Positions 1 to 7,946 of a stretch of DNA of 42,330 bases are shown piece by piece. Position 1 is the first letter of the stretch; every line of letters begins with the position of its first letter. The notes beneath the pieces are model-generated. The model saw only the letters and a program-made list of their open reading frames with translations, was not told where the DNA came from and did no database searches. The DNA comes from an uncultured Ignavibacteriales bacterium (lineage in GTDB: Bacteria; Bacteroidota; Ignavibacteria; Ignavibacteriales; Ignavibacteriaceae): the NCBI GenBank assembly GCA_903843135.1, contig CAIMOS010000351.1, positions 1-42,330 of the forward strand, in the 5' to 3' direction. The position numbers and the translations under genes are program-made.

Positions 1-42
1 ACAAGCGTAGCACGGAATAGTATTCCGTCAGGGTTAGTACAG
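1..42. repeat. Array spacer module, copy 1 (cut by window edge)
   Basis: Contains the perfect inverted repeat ACGGAAT-AGT-ATTCCGT at 12-28. The same module recurs 269 bp later. It keeps the CGGAAT/ATTCCG arms of the unit hairpin but has the outermost pair switched from T-A to A-T and a different three-base loop. Confidence 0.85.
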
Positions 43-151
43 TCGATAGCCCCGATACAACCGGCCGGTTCCGGAATGCGCCGGGCTTGTGCTGCGGAGT
101 ACTGTTGAACTGCGCCGCGTCGGAATGCTATTCCGAGTTACGGGCGGAGGG
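43..151. repeat. 109-bp array unit 1
   Basis: Carries the 12-bp perfect palindrome AACCGGCCGGTT and the hairpin TCGGAATGCTATTCCGA at 120-136, followed by GTTACGGGCGGAGGG. Used here as the reference copy. Confidence 0.9.
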
Positions 152-260
152 TCGATAGCCCCGATACAACCGGCCGGTTCCGGAATGCGCGGGGCTTGTG
201 CTGCGGAGTACTGTTGAATTGTGCCGCGTCGGAATGCTATTCCGAGTTACGGGGCGGAGG
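152..260. repeat. 109-bp array unit 2
   Basis: Nearly identical to unit 1, with GAATTGTG in place of GAACTGCG before the hairpin at 229-245. It is followed by a spacer module rather than directly by another unit. Confidence 0.9.
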
Positions 261-311
261 AGGGTCCGTACAAGCGTAGCACGGAATAGTATTCCGTCAG
301 GGTTAGTACGC
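261..311. repeat. Array spacer module, copy 2
   Basis: Complete copy of the module cut at base 1; its hairpin ACGGAATAGTATTCCGT lies at 281-297, exactly 269 bp after copy 1. It is inserted between units 2 and 3. Confidence 0.88.
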
Positions 312-420
312 TCGATGGCCCCGATACAACCGGCCGGTTCCGAAATGCGCGGGGCTGGAACTGCGGAGTGCTGTTAAACTGCACCGTGTCGGAATGCTAT
401 TCCGAGTTACGGGCGGAGGG
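312..420. repeat. 109-bp array unit 3 (most diverged)
   Basis: Differs from unit 1 at several places (CGATGGCC, GGAACTGCGG, GTTAAACTGCACCGTG), yet the hairpin at 389-405 and the bases after it are unchanged. Confidence 0.9.
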
Positions 421-529
421 TCGATAGCCCCGATACAGCCGGCCGGTCCTGAAATGCGCCGGGCTTGTGCTGCGGAGTACTGTTGAACTGCGCCGCGTCG
501 GAATGCTATTCCGAGTTACGGGCGGAGGG
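421..529. repeat. 109-bp array unit 4
   Basis: The 12-bp palindrome is degraded here (CAGCCGGCCGGTCCT) while the hairpin at 498-514 is intact. It abuts units 3 and 5 without a spacer. Confidence 0.9.
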
Positions 530-630
530 TCGATAGTCACGATACAGCCGGCCGGTTCCGGAATGCGCGGGGCTTGTGTTGCGGAGTACTGTTGAACTGC
601 GCCGTGTCGGAATGCTATTCCGAGTTACGG
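530..630. repeat. Array unit 5, terminal copy
   Basis: Reads CGATAGTCACGATACAG at its start and ends right after the hairpin (607-623) and TTACGG. The sequence then leaves the repeat (AGATACGGTGGAGGGGG) and enters the AT-rich leader of pruA. Confidence 0.88.
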
Positions 631-723
631 AGATACGGTGGAGGGGGTCTGTCTTCTCTTTTTATTTATAACTTTTTAATCGTTAATTTTAAAGTCTAAA
701 TTAAATTATTATAGGAAACTTAT

Positions 724-2277
724 ATGAAAATAACGCCGTTCAAAAATGAACCCGGTATAGACTTCACAAAAGAAATTAATATTAAAAAACAAAAAGACGC
801 AATCAAGGCCGTAAGGCAGAATTCGGGCAAATCATACGACCTGATTATTGGCGGAAAGAGTTATCAGTCAGGTAACACATTCAACTCTTACAACCCCTCG
901 GACAAATCAGAACTTATTGCCACATTTCAAAAAGGCAATGCCGAATTAGCCAACCTCGCGATCGAAACTGCGTATGAGAAATTTCAGTCGTGGCGTTTTG
1001 TCGCGCCGGAAAAGAGAGCGCAGATCGTATTAAAAGCCGCCGCGATCACAAAGAAAAGAAGGCTTGAAATAAATGCCTATATGATTCTTGAATCAGGCAA
1101 GAACTTTGCAGAAGCCGATCTTGACACGGCGGAAGCAATTGACTTTATGGAGTTCTACGCCAGGGAGATGCTCCGTTATGCGGGCAAACAACCTATAACC
1201 AAGATGAAGGGCGAAGACAACGAACTTCTCTATATCCCTCTCGGGGTCGGAACTGTGATTCCTCCGTGGAATTTTCCGTTTGCTATCCTCGTTGGTATGT
1301 CTACTGCCGCGATCGTCACCGGCAATACCGTGGTCCTGAAACCGTCCAGCGACACACCAATGATGGGCAGGCTCTTCTTTGAGATTATGCAGCAGGCCGG
1401 GTTACCGGACGGCGTATTAAACTTCCTTCCAGGTTCAGGCGGAGAAGTCGGCGATACTCTTGTTGCACACCCGAAGACAAGGTTCATTTCGTTCACAGGT
1501 TCGATGCCTGTCGGTATTCATATCAACGAACTTGCGGCAAAAGTCCAGCCCGGCCAGATCTGGCTGAAACGCGTTGTTGCTGAGATGGGCGGCAAGGACA
1601 GTATGGTTATTGATAAGGACTGCGACCTTGATATGGCGGCTGACGCGGTTGTTGCGGCAGCGTTCGGGTTCCAGGGACAGAAATGCTCCGCCTGCTCCCG
1701 TGCTATTGTCGACGCAAAGGTTTACGATAAATTTGTTGATAAAGTAAAATTGAGAGTAGATGCAATTCAGATCGGGCCGGCAGAAGAAAACTACCGCGTA
1801 GGGCCGGTCATCAACGCATCCGCAGAAGAAACTATACTTGAGTACATCGAGATCGGAAAGCAGGAAGGAAGGCTGATTTCAGGCGGCGCGAAAGCCGAAG
1901 GAAACGGTTTCTATATCAGGCCGACTGTTATCGCGGATATTGATCCTATGGCAAGAATTTCCCAGGAAGAAATTTTCGGCCCGGTTCTGGCAATAATTAA
2001 AGCTGCGGATTATGATGACGCGCTCAAGATCGCCAACAATACAATTTACGGCTTAACGGGAGCAGTCATCACGCGCAACCGCAAGAAGATTGACCGCGCG
2101 AAAAAGGAACTCCTCATCGGAAATCTTTACTTCAACCGTAAATGTACGGGAGCAATGGTCGGAGTTCATCCGTTCGGCGGATTTAATATGTCCGGTACCG
2201 ACTCCAAAGCCGGCGGAAGAGATTACCTCGGACTGTTCCAGCAGGCAAAAGTTCACAGCGAAAAGATTTCAAAGTAA
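724..2277 (+). CDS. pruA: L-glutamate gamma-semialdehyde dehydrogenase (P5C dehydrogenase)
   Basis: NAD-dependent aldehyde dehydrogenase of 517 residues that oxidises glutamate semialdehyde, in equilibrium with pyrroline-5-carboxylate, to glutamate in the second step of proline breakdown. It is a single-domain RocA/Thermus-type enzyme, the length expected for this form and not the bifunctional PutA. Visible motifs are the nucleotide-binding PPWNFPFAI region, the general-base Glu287 in EMGGKD and the catalytic Cys321 in GQKCSAC, almost the same numbering as characterised P5C dehydrogenases. The ATG at 724 follows an AGGA element by about 8 bases. The leader from 631 to 723 is AT-rich. No proline dehydrogenase gene lies in the window, so it must be encoded elsewhere if the pathway is complete. 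A strong terminator follows, so this is probably a single-gene unit. Confidence 0.93.
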   Translation: MKITPFKNEPGIDFTKEINIKKQKDAIKAVRQNSGKSYDLIIGGKSYQSGNTFNSYNPSDKSELIATFQKGNAELANLAIETAYEKFQSWRFVAPEKRAQIVLKAAAITKKRRLEINAYMILESGKNFAEADLDTAEAIDFMEFYAREMLRYAGKQPITKMKGEDNELLYIPLGVGTVIPPWNFPFAILVGMSTAAIVTGNTVVLKPSSDTPMMGRLFFEIMQQAGLPDGVLNFLPGSGGEVGDTLVAHPKTRFISFTGSMPVGIHINELAAKVQPGQIWLKRVVAEMGGKDSMVIDKDCDLDMAADAVVAAAFGFQGQKCSACSRAIVDAKVYDKFVDKVKLRVDAIQIGPAEENYRVGPVINASAEETILEYIEIGKQEGRLISGGAKAEGNGFYIRPTVIADIDPMARISQEEIFGPVLAIIKAADYDDALKIANNTIYGLTGAVITRNRKKIDRAKKELLIGNLYFNRKCTGAMVGVHPFGGFNMSGTDSKAGGRDYLGLFQQAKVHSEKISK

Positions 2278-2302
2278 CTGCCGCGAAATAATTTTCTCAT
2301 CA

Positions 2303-2325
2303 GGGGCGCGTTTTGCGCCCCTTTT
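2303..2325 (+). terminator. Rho-independent terminator after pruA
   Basis: Seven-base-pair all-GC stem GGGGCGC/GCGCCCC with a five-base loop GTTTT, followed by TTTT. Lies 26 bases after the pruA stop codon. Confidence 0.9.
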
Positions 2326-2417
2326 CTTTAACCGGATCAATCTGTTTTCAATAAAAATTCTTACTTTTGTACTTTAATCTGAAATTAATATTAACCTCTC
2401 TAAATAAAAGGTGATTG

Positions 2418-3581
2418 ATGAAAATTCACGAGTATCAGGGAAAACAAATTTTAAGTAAATACCAGGTTGCCGTTCCGCGCGGCGGAGTTGCGTTTTCGGC
2501 GGAAGAGGCAGTTGAAGTTGCAAAGTCCATAGGCGGCGAAGTATGGGTGGTAAAGGCCCAGATCCACGCCGGCGGACGCGGAAAAGGCGGCGGAGTGAAG
2601 GTAGCCAAATCGTTGGACGAAGTTTATGAGTTTGCTAACCAAATGCTCGGAATGACTCTTATTACACATCAGACCGGCCCGGAAGGCAAAGTTGTTAAAA
2701 GGCTCCTTGTTGAGCAGGGAGTGAACATCGAGAAAGAATTGTATGTCGGAATTACACTCGACCGGAGCATCTCCCGCAACGTTATTATGGTCTCAACCGA
2801 GGGCGGTATGGAGATAGAGAAAGTCGCAGCAGAAACTCCCGAAAAAATTATTAAAGAACCTGTCGATCCGGCAGTCGGAATTCAGGCGTATCAGGCAAGG
2901 CAACTCGCTTTCTCGTTAGGATTATCAGGCGTTCAGCACAAAAACGCGGTTAAGTTCCTTACCTCACTTTACAAAGCGTACGAAGGCACTGATGCTTCAT
3001 TAGCAGAGATCAATCCTCTCGTAGTAACTAAAGAAGGCGACGTTATCGCGCTTGATGCCAAGATTAATTTTGATGATAACGCTCTTTACCGCCATCCGGA
3101 CATTCTTGAGTTCAGGGACCTGGATGAGGAGGATCCGCTCGAAGTTGAGGCATCAAAATATAATCTCAATTACATCAAACTTGACGGCAATGTCGGATGT
3201 ATGGTTAACGGAGCCGGGCTTGCGATGGCGACAATGGACATTATCAAACTGGCAGGCGGTGAGCCGGCAAACTTCCTCGATGTCGGCGGCGGAGCAAACA
3301 AGGAAACCGTGGCCAACGGATTTAAGATCATTCTTGGTGACCCGAACGTAAAGGCCATTCTGATTAACATTTTTGGCGGAATTGTACGGTGCGACAGGGT
3401 AGCTCAGGGTGTGATCGATGCCACAAAAGAGACAAATGTGAGCATACCTATAGTTGTACGCCTTGAAGGTACCAACGCAACCGAAGCCTCGGAACTCCTT
3501 GAAAAATCAGGACTTAACTTTGAAGTAGCGCACAATCTTCAGGATGCCGCCGCCAAAGTTACCAGCGTTCTTTCCCGATAG
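2418..3581 (+). CDS. sucC: Succinyl-CoA synthetase (ADP/GDP-forming) beta subunit
   Basis: Beta subunit of succinate-CoA ligase, which interconverts succinyl-CoA and succinate with NTP formation in the TCA cycle; 387 residues, normal length. The N-terminal ATP-grasp domain starts [12 protein letters not shown] and has the glycine-rich nucleotide loop around [12 protein letters not shown]. The C-terminal ligase domain shows DVGGGANKE and [10 protein letters not shown], which contacts the alpha-subunit phosphohistidine. The start is set at the ATG at 2418 because AAAGGTG lies 5-6 bases upstream; an in-frame TTG three bases earlier is too close to it. The alpha subunit gene sucD, usually adjacent, is not in this window. 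A long hairpin follows the gene, so it is probably transcribed alone. Confidence 0.95.
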   Translation: MKIHEYQGKQILSKYQVAVPRGGVAFSAEEAVEVAKSIGGEVWVVKAQIHAGGRGKGGGVKVAKSLDEVYEFANQMLGMTLITHQTGPEGKVVKRLLVEQGVNIEKELYVGITLDRSISRNVIMVSTEGGMEIEKVAAETPEKIIKEPVDPAVGIQAYQARQLAFSLGLSGVQHKNAVKFLTSLYKAYEGTDASLAEINPLVVTKEGDVIALDAKINFDDNALYRHPDILEFRDLDEEDPLEVEASKYNLNYIKLDGNVGCMVNGAGLAMATMDIIKLAGGEPANFLDVGGGANKETVANGFKIILGDPNVKAILINIFGGIVRCDRVAQGVIDATKETNVSIPIVVRLEGTNATEASELLEKSGLNFEVAHNLQDAAAKVTSVLSR

Positions 3582-3598
3582 TATTAATTTTTTTCCCT

Positions 3599-3640
3599 GA
3601 AAGTATTATTCCCTTGCAAGGAATAATACTTTCTTTATAT
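3599..3640 (+). terminator. Long hairpin terminator after sucC
   Basis: A 14-bp perfect stem GAAAGTATTATTCC/GGAATAATACTTTC (3599-3633) continues into CTT/AAG around a GC centre with one bulged C, followed by a T-rich run. A T-run on the 5' side as well makes it possibly bidirectional. It separates sucC from the TPR gene. Confidence 0.8.
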
Positions 3641-3696
3641 TGAGGGTATAACATTCCCTATTTTATTCATTTACCTTTAAGGTTTACGAAAAATAA

Positions 3697-5139
3697 ATGA
3701 ATTTCTTCGACCAGGAATCCTACGAAAATGAAAGCAGATCTCTTCAAAATGAGAATTTATACTCGCGTATACGCGCGGCGTATAATTTTTTGAGAGACGG
3801 AAGCCAGTTTTCAGAGAAACCTTTCCTGGAAGACATCATTGATGAATGTATTGAGTCCGGGAAATTCCGCGAAGGTTACCGGATTTCTAATGAACTTCTG
3901 AAACATTTTCCTTATGACGCCGAACTTTGGCTGCGTAAAGGAATTTGTCTGAGCGAAATGAACTTCCACAAGAAAGCCCTCAGGGCCATCGATAAGTCCT
4001 TATCACTTAATCCCGTTGATGTCGAGGCGCTTACAGAGAAAGCGATGATATTTATCAACCTCAGACATTATACCGAAGCCAACAGAATTCTCGAAGAGGC
4101 GCTTAAACTTCAGGCAGATAAAGAACTCGTGTATTTCAAACTAGGCTGGCTTAATCAGAAAATGGGTGAGTTCAAGAAAGCAATTGAATATTACCGCGAG
4201 GTGATACTGCTTCAGCCCGATCATTCTGACGCTTATTTCCAGATGGGCGAGTGTTACGAAGCCATTCACGACTTCAACGGAGCGCTCAGGATTTATGATG
4301 AATACCTGAATCTTGAACCGCTTTGCGAATACGGATGGTATAACAGGGCAATCATCCTTGAGAAATTGAAATTATATGACCGCTCGATAAACAGTTTTGA
4401 ACTCGTTCTCGCGATTAATGACCAGTTCATCGACGCCTGGTTCAACCTCGGAAGCCTTTATTACAGCCGCCAGCAGTTTGAAAAAGCCCTGAAATGCTTT
4501 AAGTCAGTTATAAAGATTGACCGTAAAGATTCCGCGGCATATTACCAGTGCGGATTGATTTACGAGGGCCTGCGCGATTATCAGCGTGCGTTAAAGTATT
4601 ACAACCAGTGTATCAAGGTCGATCCGGAATACCACGAGGCATACCTGGGCCGCGGATACTGCTATTACAGGCTGCATTTCTACGAAAGCGCCCTAAATGA
4701 TTTCCGTGAATCGCTGGCCACTAACTATGAAAGCGGCGAGCGCTGGTCAAATCCTGTTTCCGACGGAAACGGAATTGATGAGAAAGACCTGAAACTTATC
4801 CGCCAGACTGAAGAAGCACTCAGAAGTGATGACAGAATGGCCCATCTCTGGCTTGAACTTGCTGAATATTATATGCGTATTGCCAATTACACAAAAGCAA
4901 CGAATTCAGTTTATTCGTTCCTTCGCGTCAGGCCGCAGGATTCACTGGCTTATTATTATCTGGCAAAAATTAATTTTTCAAAAAATGAAAATCACCTGGC
5001 GCTCGGATTTCTCAAGAAGGCTGTTTCCGCATCACCGAAAGCCCTTGATCTGTTTGCGAAAAATTTCCCGGTGGTTTTCGAATCTAAGCTATTCAGTTTT
5101 TGGATCGGCAGCGGGGTCTTCAAAAACGAGCAGCAATAA
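3697..5139 (+). CDS. Tetratricopeptide-repeat protein
   Basis: A 480-residue protein made almost entirely of TPR units, about ten by eye, running from residue ~70 to ~460. They have the usual W/Y-x-x-LG/A-x-x-Y and A-x-x-x-F/Y-x-x-x-x-L-x-x-x-P spacing (for example AYFQMGECYEAI and AWFNLGSLYYS). A charged linker interrupts the array after about eight repeats. No signal peptide or membrane helix is visible, so it is predicted to be a cytoplasmic scaffold that binds partner proteins; the partner cannot be read from sequence. aroE begins 33 bases downstream on the same strand, so the two are likely co-transcribed. No good Shine-Dalgarno precedes the ATG at 3697, which is common in this lineage. 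Confidence 0.85.
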   Translation: MNFFDQESYENESRSLQNENLYSRIRAAYNFLRDGSQFSEKPFLEDIIDECIESGKFREGYRISNELLKHFPYDAELWLRKGICLSEMNFHKKALRAIDKSLSLNPVDVEALTEKAMIFINLRHYTEANRILEEALKLQADKELVYFKLGWLNQKMGEFKKAIEYYREVILLQPDHSDAYFQMGECYEAIHDFNGALRIYDEYLNLEPLCEYGWYNRAIILEKLKLYDRSINSFELVLAINDQFIDAWFNLGSLYYSRQQFEKALKCFKSVIKIDRKDSAAYYQCGLIYEGLRDYQRALKYYNQCIKVDPEYHEAYLGRGYCYYRLHFYESALNDFRESLATNYESGERWSNPVSDGNGIDEKDLKLIRQTEEALRSDDRMAHLWLELAEYYMRIANYTKATNSVYSFLRVRPQDSLAYYYLAKINFSKNENHLALGFLKKAVSASPKALDLFAKNFPVVFESKLFSFWIGSGVFKNEQQ

Positions 5140-5172
5140 CTATTTCCGTCGTTCTTTTACTAATATCATTAT

Positions 5173-6042
5173 ATGCGAAACACTTTCTCGAACGAAACCC
5201 AAATTCTCGGCCTGCTAGGGCACCCGATAAAGCATTCATATTCACCCTTTATTTTTAATATCACGGCGCAGTTGCTCAATCTTGACCTGACCTATCTGCC
5301 TTTTGATGTTCCGCCGGCAGAATTGAAATACGCGGTCAAGGGAATGGTAACGCTCGGGTTCAAAGGATGGAACGTAACGATTCCTCACAAAGAGACAATC
5401 AAGAGACGGCTGAACAGCCTTTCGGAAGAAGCCGCGTTAGTCGGATCTGTTAATACTGTTGTCAATGATATGGGTAATCTTGTCGGCTATAACACTGATG
5501 TGAACGGAGTCTATGAATCTTTGCTGCCCTATAAGGATGAAATCGGCGGACTGGATGTTACGGTTATCGGAGCAGGCGGCGCTGCTCGGGCAGTGCTTTA
5601 CACTTTAATTAAGCACTTCAGGCCCGGAACAATAAATCTGATCAACAGAACCGAGCAGAGAGCGGATACGCTTAAAGATTACTTCTACAACAAAATGCGC
5701 TATCCGGACATCAAGACCCAAATTCTTTTCCCTCCCAGAGTGCAGGAAGTGATTTCCAATTCCAAACTTATCGTGAATACAACATCCGTCGGAATGTATC
5801 CCGACTCCGGGAGTCAGTTATTCCCGGAAGCCAAGGCGTTTAACAGAGGCCAGGTAGTTTTTGACCTCGTTTATAATCCGGTGGAGACGAATTTCCTAAA
5901 AATGGCTAAGGGAGAAGGCGCGGTTACCATAAACGGACTTAGGATGCTCGTCGCGCAGGCGGCAAAATCGTTTGAATTGTGGACAGGGCAGGAGATGCCG
6001 GTACCGGCGATCCACGACGCGATACTAAACTACATTAAGTAG
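5173..6042 (+). CDS. aroE: Shikimate 5-dehydrogenase
   Basis: NADPH-dependent reduction of 3-dehydroshikimate to shikimate in aromatic amino-acid synthesis. The 289 residues are slightly longer than the ~270 typical of AroE. The substrate domain has GHPIKHSYSP with the two substrate-binding serines and NVTIPHKE with the catalytic lysine, followed by NTDVNG. The Rossmann domain has GAGGAARAV and the pyridine-nucleotide contact INRTEQRA. It ends four bases before the stop codon of the convergent SET-domain gene, with no clear terminator between the two. Confidence 0.94.
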   Translation: MRNTFSNETQILGLLGHPIKHSYSPFIFNITAQLLNLDLTYLPFDVPPAELKYAVKGMVTLGFKGWNVTIPHKETIKRRLNSLSEEAALVGSVNTVVNDMGNLVGYNTDVNGVYESLLPYKDEIGGLDVTVIGAGGAARAVLYTLIKHFRPGTINLINRTEQRADTLKDYFYNKMRYPDIKTQILFPPRVQEVISNSKLIVNTTSVGMYPDSGSQLFPEAKAFNRGQVVFDLVYNPVETNFLKMAKGEGAVTINGLRMLVAQAAKSFELWTGQEMPVPAIHDAILNYIK

Positions 6043-6045
6043 TAT

Positions 6046-6438
6046 TTATTCCTCTTCTTCGTCGCAGAAGCCGCAGGAGCAGGTATCGTAGATTTCGTCG
6101 TAGCCGTAATCTATTGTAAGTTCTTCGCCGGCAGCAACATTCCTTGACGCGACCAGCCAAAGAGATTCTTCATCACGGTCTTCAACGTGGCAATTTGCGT
6201 CGCAGTTATGATTTATATATTTGATCTTGTCTGTGTTGGCCACATCAATATAATTATCGCCGTTCCAGAAAATGTAAACATTATTATCTTCATTTTCGCG
6301 CCGTTCGCATTCCGCTTCAGAAATAACTTCACCCCTGATGACCATAATTGATACACCCTCGAGGATGTCTACCGTTGAAAAGATTCCGTCCCCGTGTATG
6401 CCTGAAGGTTTTACAATAACTTTATCTTCACCCGTCAT
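6046..6438 (-). CDS. Small SET-domain protein methyltransferase
   Basis: A 130-residue protein consisting of one SET domain and a post-SET-like tail. The hallmarks of SET lysine methyltransferases are all visible: GIHGDGIFS near residue 14 (SAM-binding GxG), YINHNCDANC around residue 75-84 (NHxC) and ELTIDYGYDE near 105-115 (catalytic Tyr). The C-terminus is TCSCGFC followed by DEEEE; together with the Cys of NHNC, these cysteines could form the post-SET zinc site. The family uses S-adenosylmethionine to methylate protein lysines; the bacterial substrate is unknown. Its ATG overlaps the stop codon of the upstream secreted-protein gene by four bases (ATGA), so the two are translationally coupled. 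Confidence 0.85.
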   Translation of the reverse strand: MTGEDKVIVKPSGIHGDGIFSTVDILEGVSIMVIRGEVISEAECERRENEDNNVYIFWNGDNYIDVANTDKIKYINHNCDANCHVEDRDEESLWLVASRNVAAGEELTIDYGYDEIYDTCSCGFCDEEEE

Positions 6439-6887
6439 TTCTGGATCTTTGCCCTTGTCGACTGTACATCTTTAAGTTCACGTATCAGTTTGAGTATAAA
6501 TGAATCGGGATAGATAGGGAAGTAATACTTAATATTGTCATCCACATTTTCGAGATTGTAATTGAACGAAGCCAGCTCATCGTTCGCAGCGTTGAAATAC
6601 ACGACTTTTTTAATGTTATATCTCGCGATATCAGTATTAATCTGATACAGAGTTTTTGTCCGCATAATCTTGCCTCCGACCCCGTTAACCTCTATCATTG
6701 GCTGATGGAGTTCCAGAACCCAAATATCAAATGTGGCGTTTGAGACAGCCTCAAGCTGCGAAGCATCATACCAGAGTTTCTGGCTCTCGGAAATTAACAG
6801 CGCTTTCCATCTGTGCGGCTGTCCCTGCGGATAAGCAGTGATAGCGGCAAGCATTAAAAAGAAAATCAGTGCGGATTTATGTTTCAT
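6435..6887 (-). CDS. Secreted protein resembling the surface-adhesin E domain
   Basis: A 150-residue exported protein with signal peptide MKHKSALIFFLMLAAITAYPQG. The mature part (WKALLISESQKLWYDASQLE, then TLYQINTDIARYNIKKVVYFNA) has the pattern of the Haemophilus adhesin-E-like domain: an aromatic-rich beta-sandwich with a DLDTARYNI-like motif. That family assignment is from pattern memory and is moderate in strength. The protein is probably periplasmic or surface-located. It is the first gene of a two-gene unit with the SET methyltransferase, an unusual pairing because the two products should sit in different compartments. Confidence 0.65.
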   Translation of the reverse strand: MKHKSALIFFLMLAAITAYPQGQPHRWKALLISESQKLWYDASQLEAVSNATFDIWVLELHQPMIEVNGVGGKIMRTKTLYQINTDIARYNIKKVVYFNAANDELASFNYNLENVDDNIKYYFPIYPDSFILKLIRELKDVQSTRAKIQK

Positions 6888-6995
6888 TAGCCTTAATGTT
6901 TAAAATTTCTCTAAATTTGGCTTACATAATACTAAAAAAACCGGTAGTTCTAAAAGGAATATAGAATCCGGAGATTGAGAACTTAAAGGACATCA

Positions 6996-7895
6996 ATGCA
7001 AATACTAATCAGGATATATTTGGTTCTGTTAATTACCGCAGTCTTTCACATCAATCTTTACACTCAAAATATGAATAAACTTAAAGAAGAAATTAACAAT
7101 ATAATCAGCGCCACCGGAGGCACTGCCGCGGTTGTTTTTATTAATCCCGCAAATTCTGATCAGCAGTTAATGATCAATGCCGGCGAGACTTTTCACGCCG
7201 CCAGCACAATGAAGGTTGCGGTTATGACAGCCGTTTTTACAATGATTGAAGAGAGGAAACTTAAACTGACTGACAGCATCCGCGTCGTGAACAGTTTCAG
7301 GAGTATCGTCGATTCAAGTTCGTTCTCCCTTGATATCCGTGAGGATTCCGGAGACAAACTTTATTCGGAGCTGGGGAAGAACGTTACCGTGGAAAGGCTA
7401 TTGAATGAAATGATTACGGTAAGCGGCAACCTTGCGACAAATCTGCTTATTGAACTGGTCAGCGCGGATTACATAGAAGCGCTTATGAACTCACACGGTA
7501 TCAGGGGAGTAAATGTTCTGCGGGGCGTCGAAGATATCAGGGCTTTCGAGGCCGGCTTGAATAACACTGTTACAGCAGGCGGGCTCGCGGATCTTTTCTT
7601 GAAACTTGATTCAGGGGAATTCTGTTCGGCGGAGCTCAGCAAAAAGATGATCGATATATTACTGTCCCAAAAATTCAATTCAATGATCCCGAAATATCTG
7701 CCGGAGGGCGTTAAAGTGGCGCATAAGACAGGAAGTATAACAGCCATAATGCACGATGCAGGGATAGTTTATTTACCGGACGGACGAAAATATATATTGG
7801 TGATTTTAAACAAAGGATTTGTCGATGCCGCGGCAATAAAGGAAAGAAGCGCGCAGATTTCCAAATCAGTCTATCACCATTTTACGGGCGAATAA
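6996..7895 (+). CDS. Class A beta-lactamase-like serine hydrolase
   Basis: A 299-residue exported serine hydrolase with an N-terminal signal sequence (MQILIRIYLVLLITAVFHIN). The three active-site elements of the penicillin-recognising fold are present: STMK with Ser70 and Lys73 in precursor numbering, SGN (SDN-like) in VSGNLATN, and KTG in HKTGSI. An EAGLN segment could supply the class A general base Glu and Asn, but the omega loop after it is about eight residues shorter than in TEM-type enzymes. It could be a true beta-lactamase or a penicillin-binding esterase/peptidase; resistance should not be inferred. AAAGGA lies about five bases before the ATG. It is transcribed divergently from the adhesin-E/SET pair. 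Confidence 0.85.
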   Translation: MQILIRIYLVLLITAVFHINLYTQNMNKLKEEINNIISATGGTAAVVFINPANSDQQLMINAGETFHAASTMKVAVMTAVFTMIEERKLKLTDSIRVVNSFRSIVDSSSFSLDIREDSGDKLYSELGKNVTVERLLNEMITVSGNLATNLLIELVSADYIEALMNSHGIRGVNVLRGVEDIRAFEAGLNNTVTAGGLADLFLKLDSGEFCSAELSKKMIDILLSQKFNSMIPKYLPEGVKVAHKTGSITAIMHDAGIVYLPDGRKYILVILNKGFVDAAAIKERSAQISKSVYHHFTGE

Positions 7896-7922
7896 AAAAA
7901 AAGCGCAGTGTTTTCACTACGC
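7894..7922 (-). terminator. Rho-independent terminator for pfkA
   Basis: Read on the minus strand: an eight-base stem GCGTAGTG/CACTGCGC with one G-T wobble and a four-base loop, followed by nine T residues. Sits 25 bases after the pfkA stop codon and touches the convergent beta-lactamase-like gene. Confidence 0.88.
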
Positions 7923-7946
7923 CTTAATAACAGGGAGATTCAGTTT

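Larger units (their letters stand above)
1..630. repeat. Two-level GC-rich tandem repeat array (non-coding)
   Basis: The only stretch over 300 bases without a gene. Five copies of a 109-bp unit start at 43, 152, 312, 421 and 530. A ~50-bp spacer module precedes units 1 and 3, so the order is spacer-unit-unit-spacer-unit-unit-unit and the super-period is 269 bp. Each unit holds a GGCCGG-centred palindrome near its start and the perfect hairpin TCGGAAT-GCT-ATTCCGA near its end. A 24-base core from that hairpin through GAGTTACGG is identical in all five units although the rest of the unit varies. A period of 109 is not a multiple of three, so reading frames rotate from unit to unit and protein coding is unlikely. 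The array begins inside a spacer at base 1, so it continues left of the window. It ends about 95 bp before pruA, where the DNA turns AT-rich. Confidence 0.93.

Noticed and set aside
1-630. Array considered as a CRISPR locus or as a coding repeat
   Set aside because: Repeats are 109 bp and adjoin each other without unique spacers, and the period is not a multiple of three, so neither CRISPR nor a repeat protein fits.
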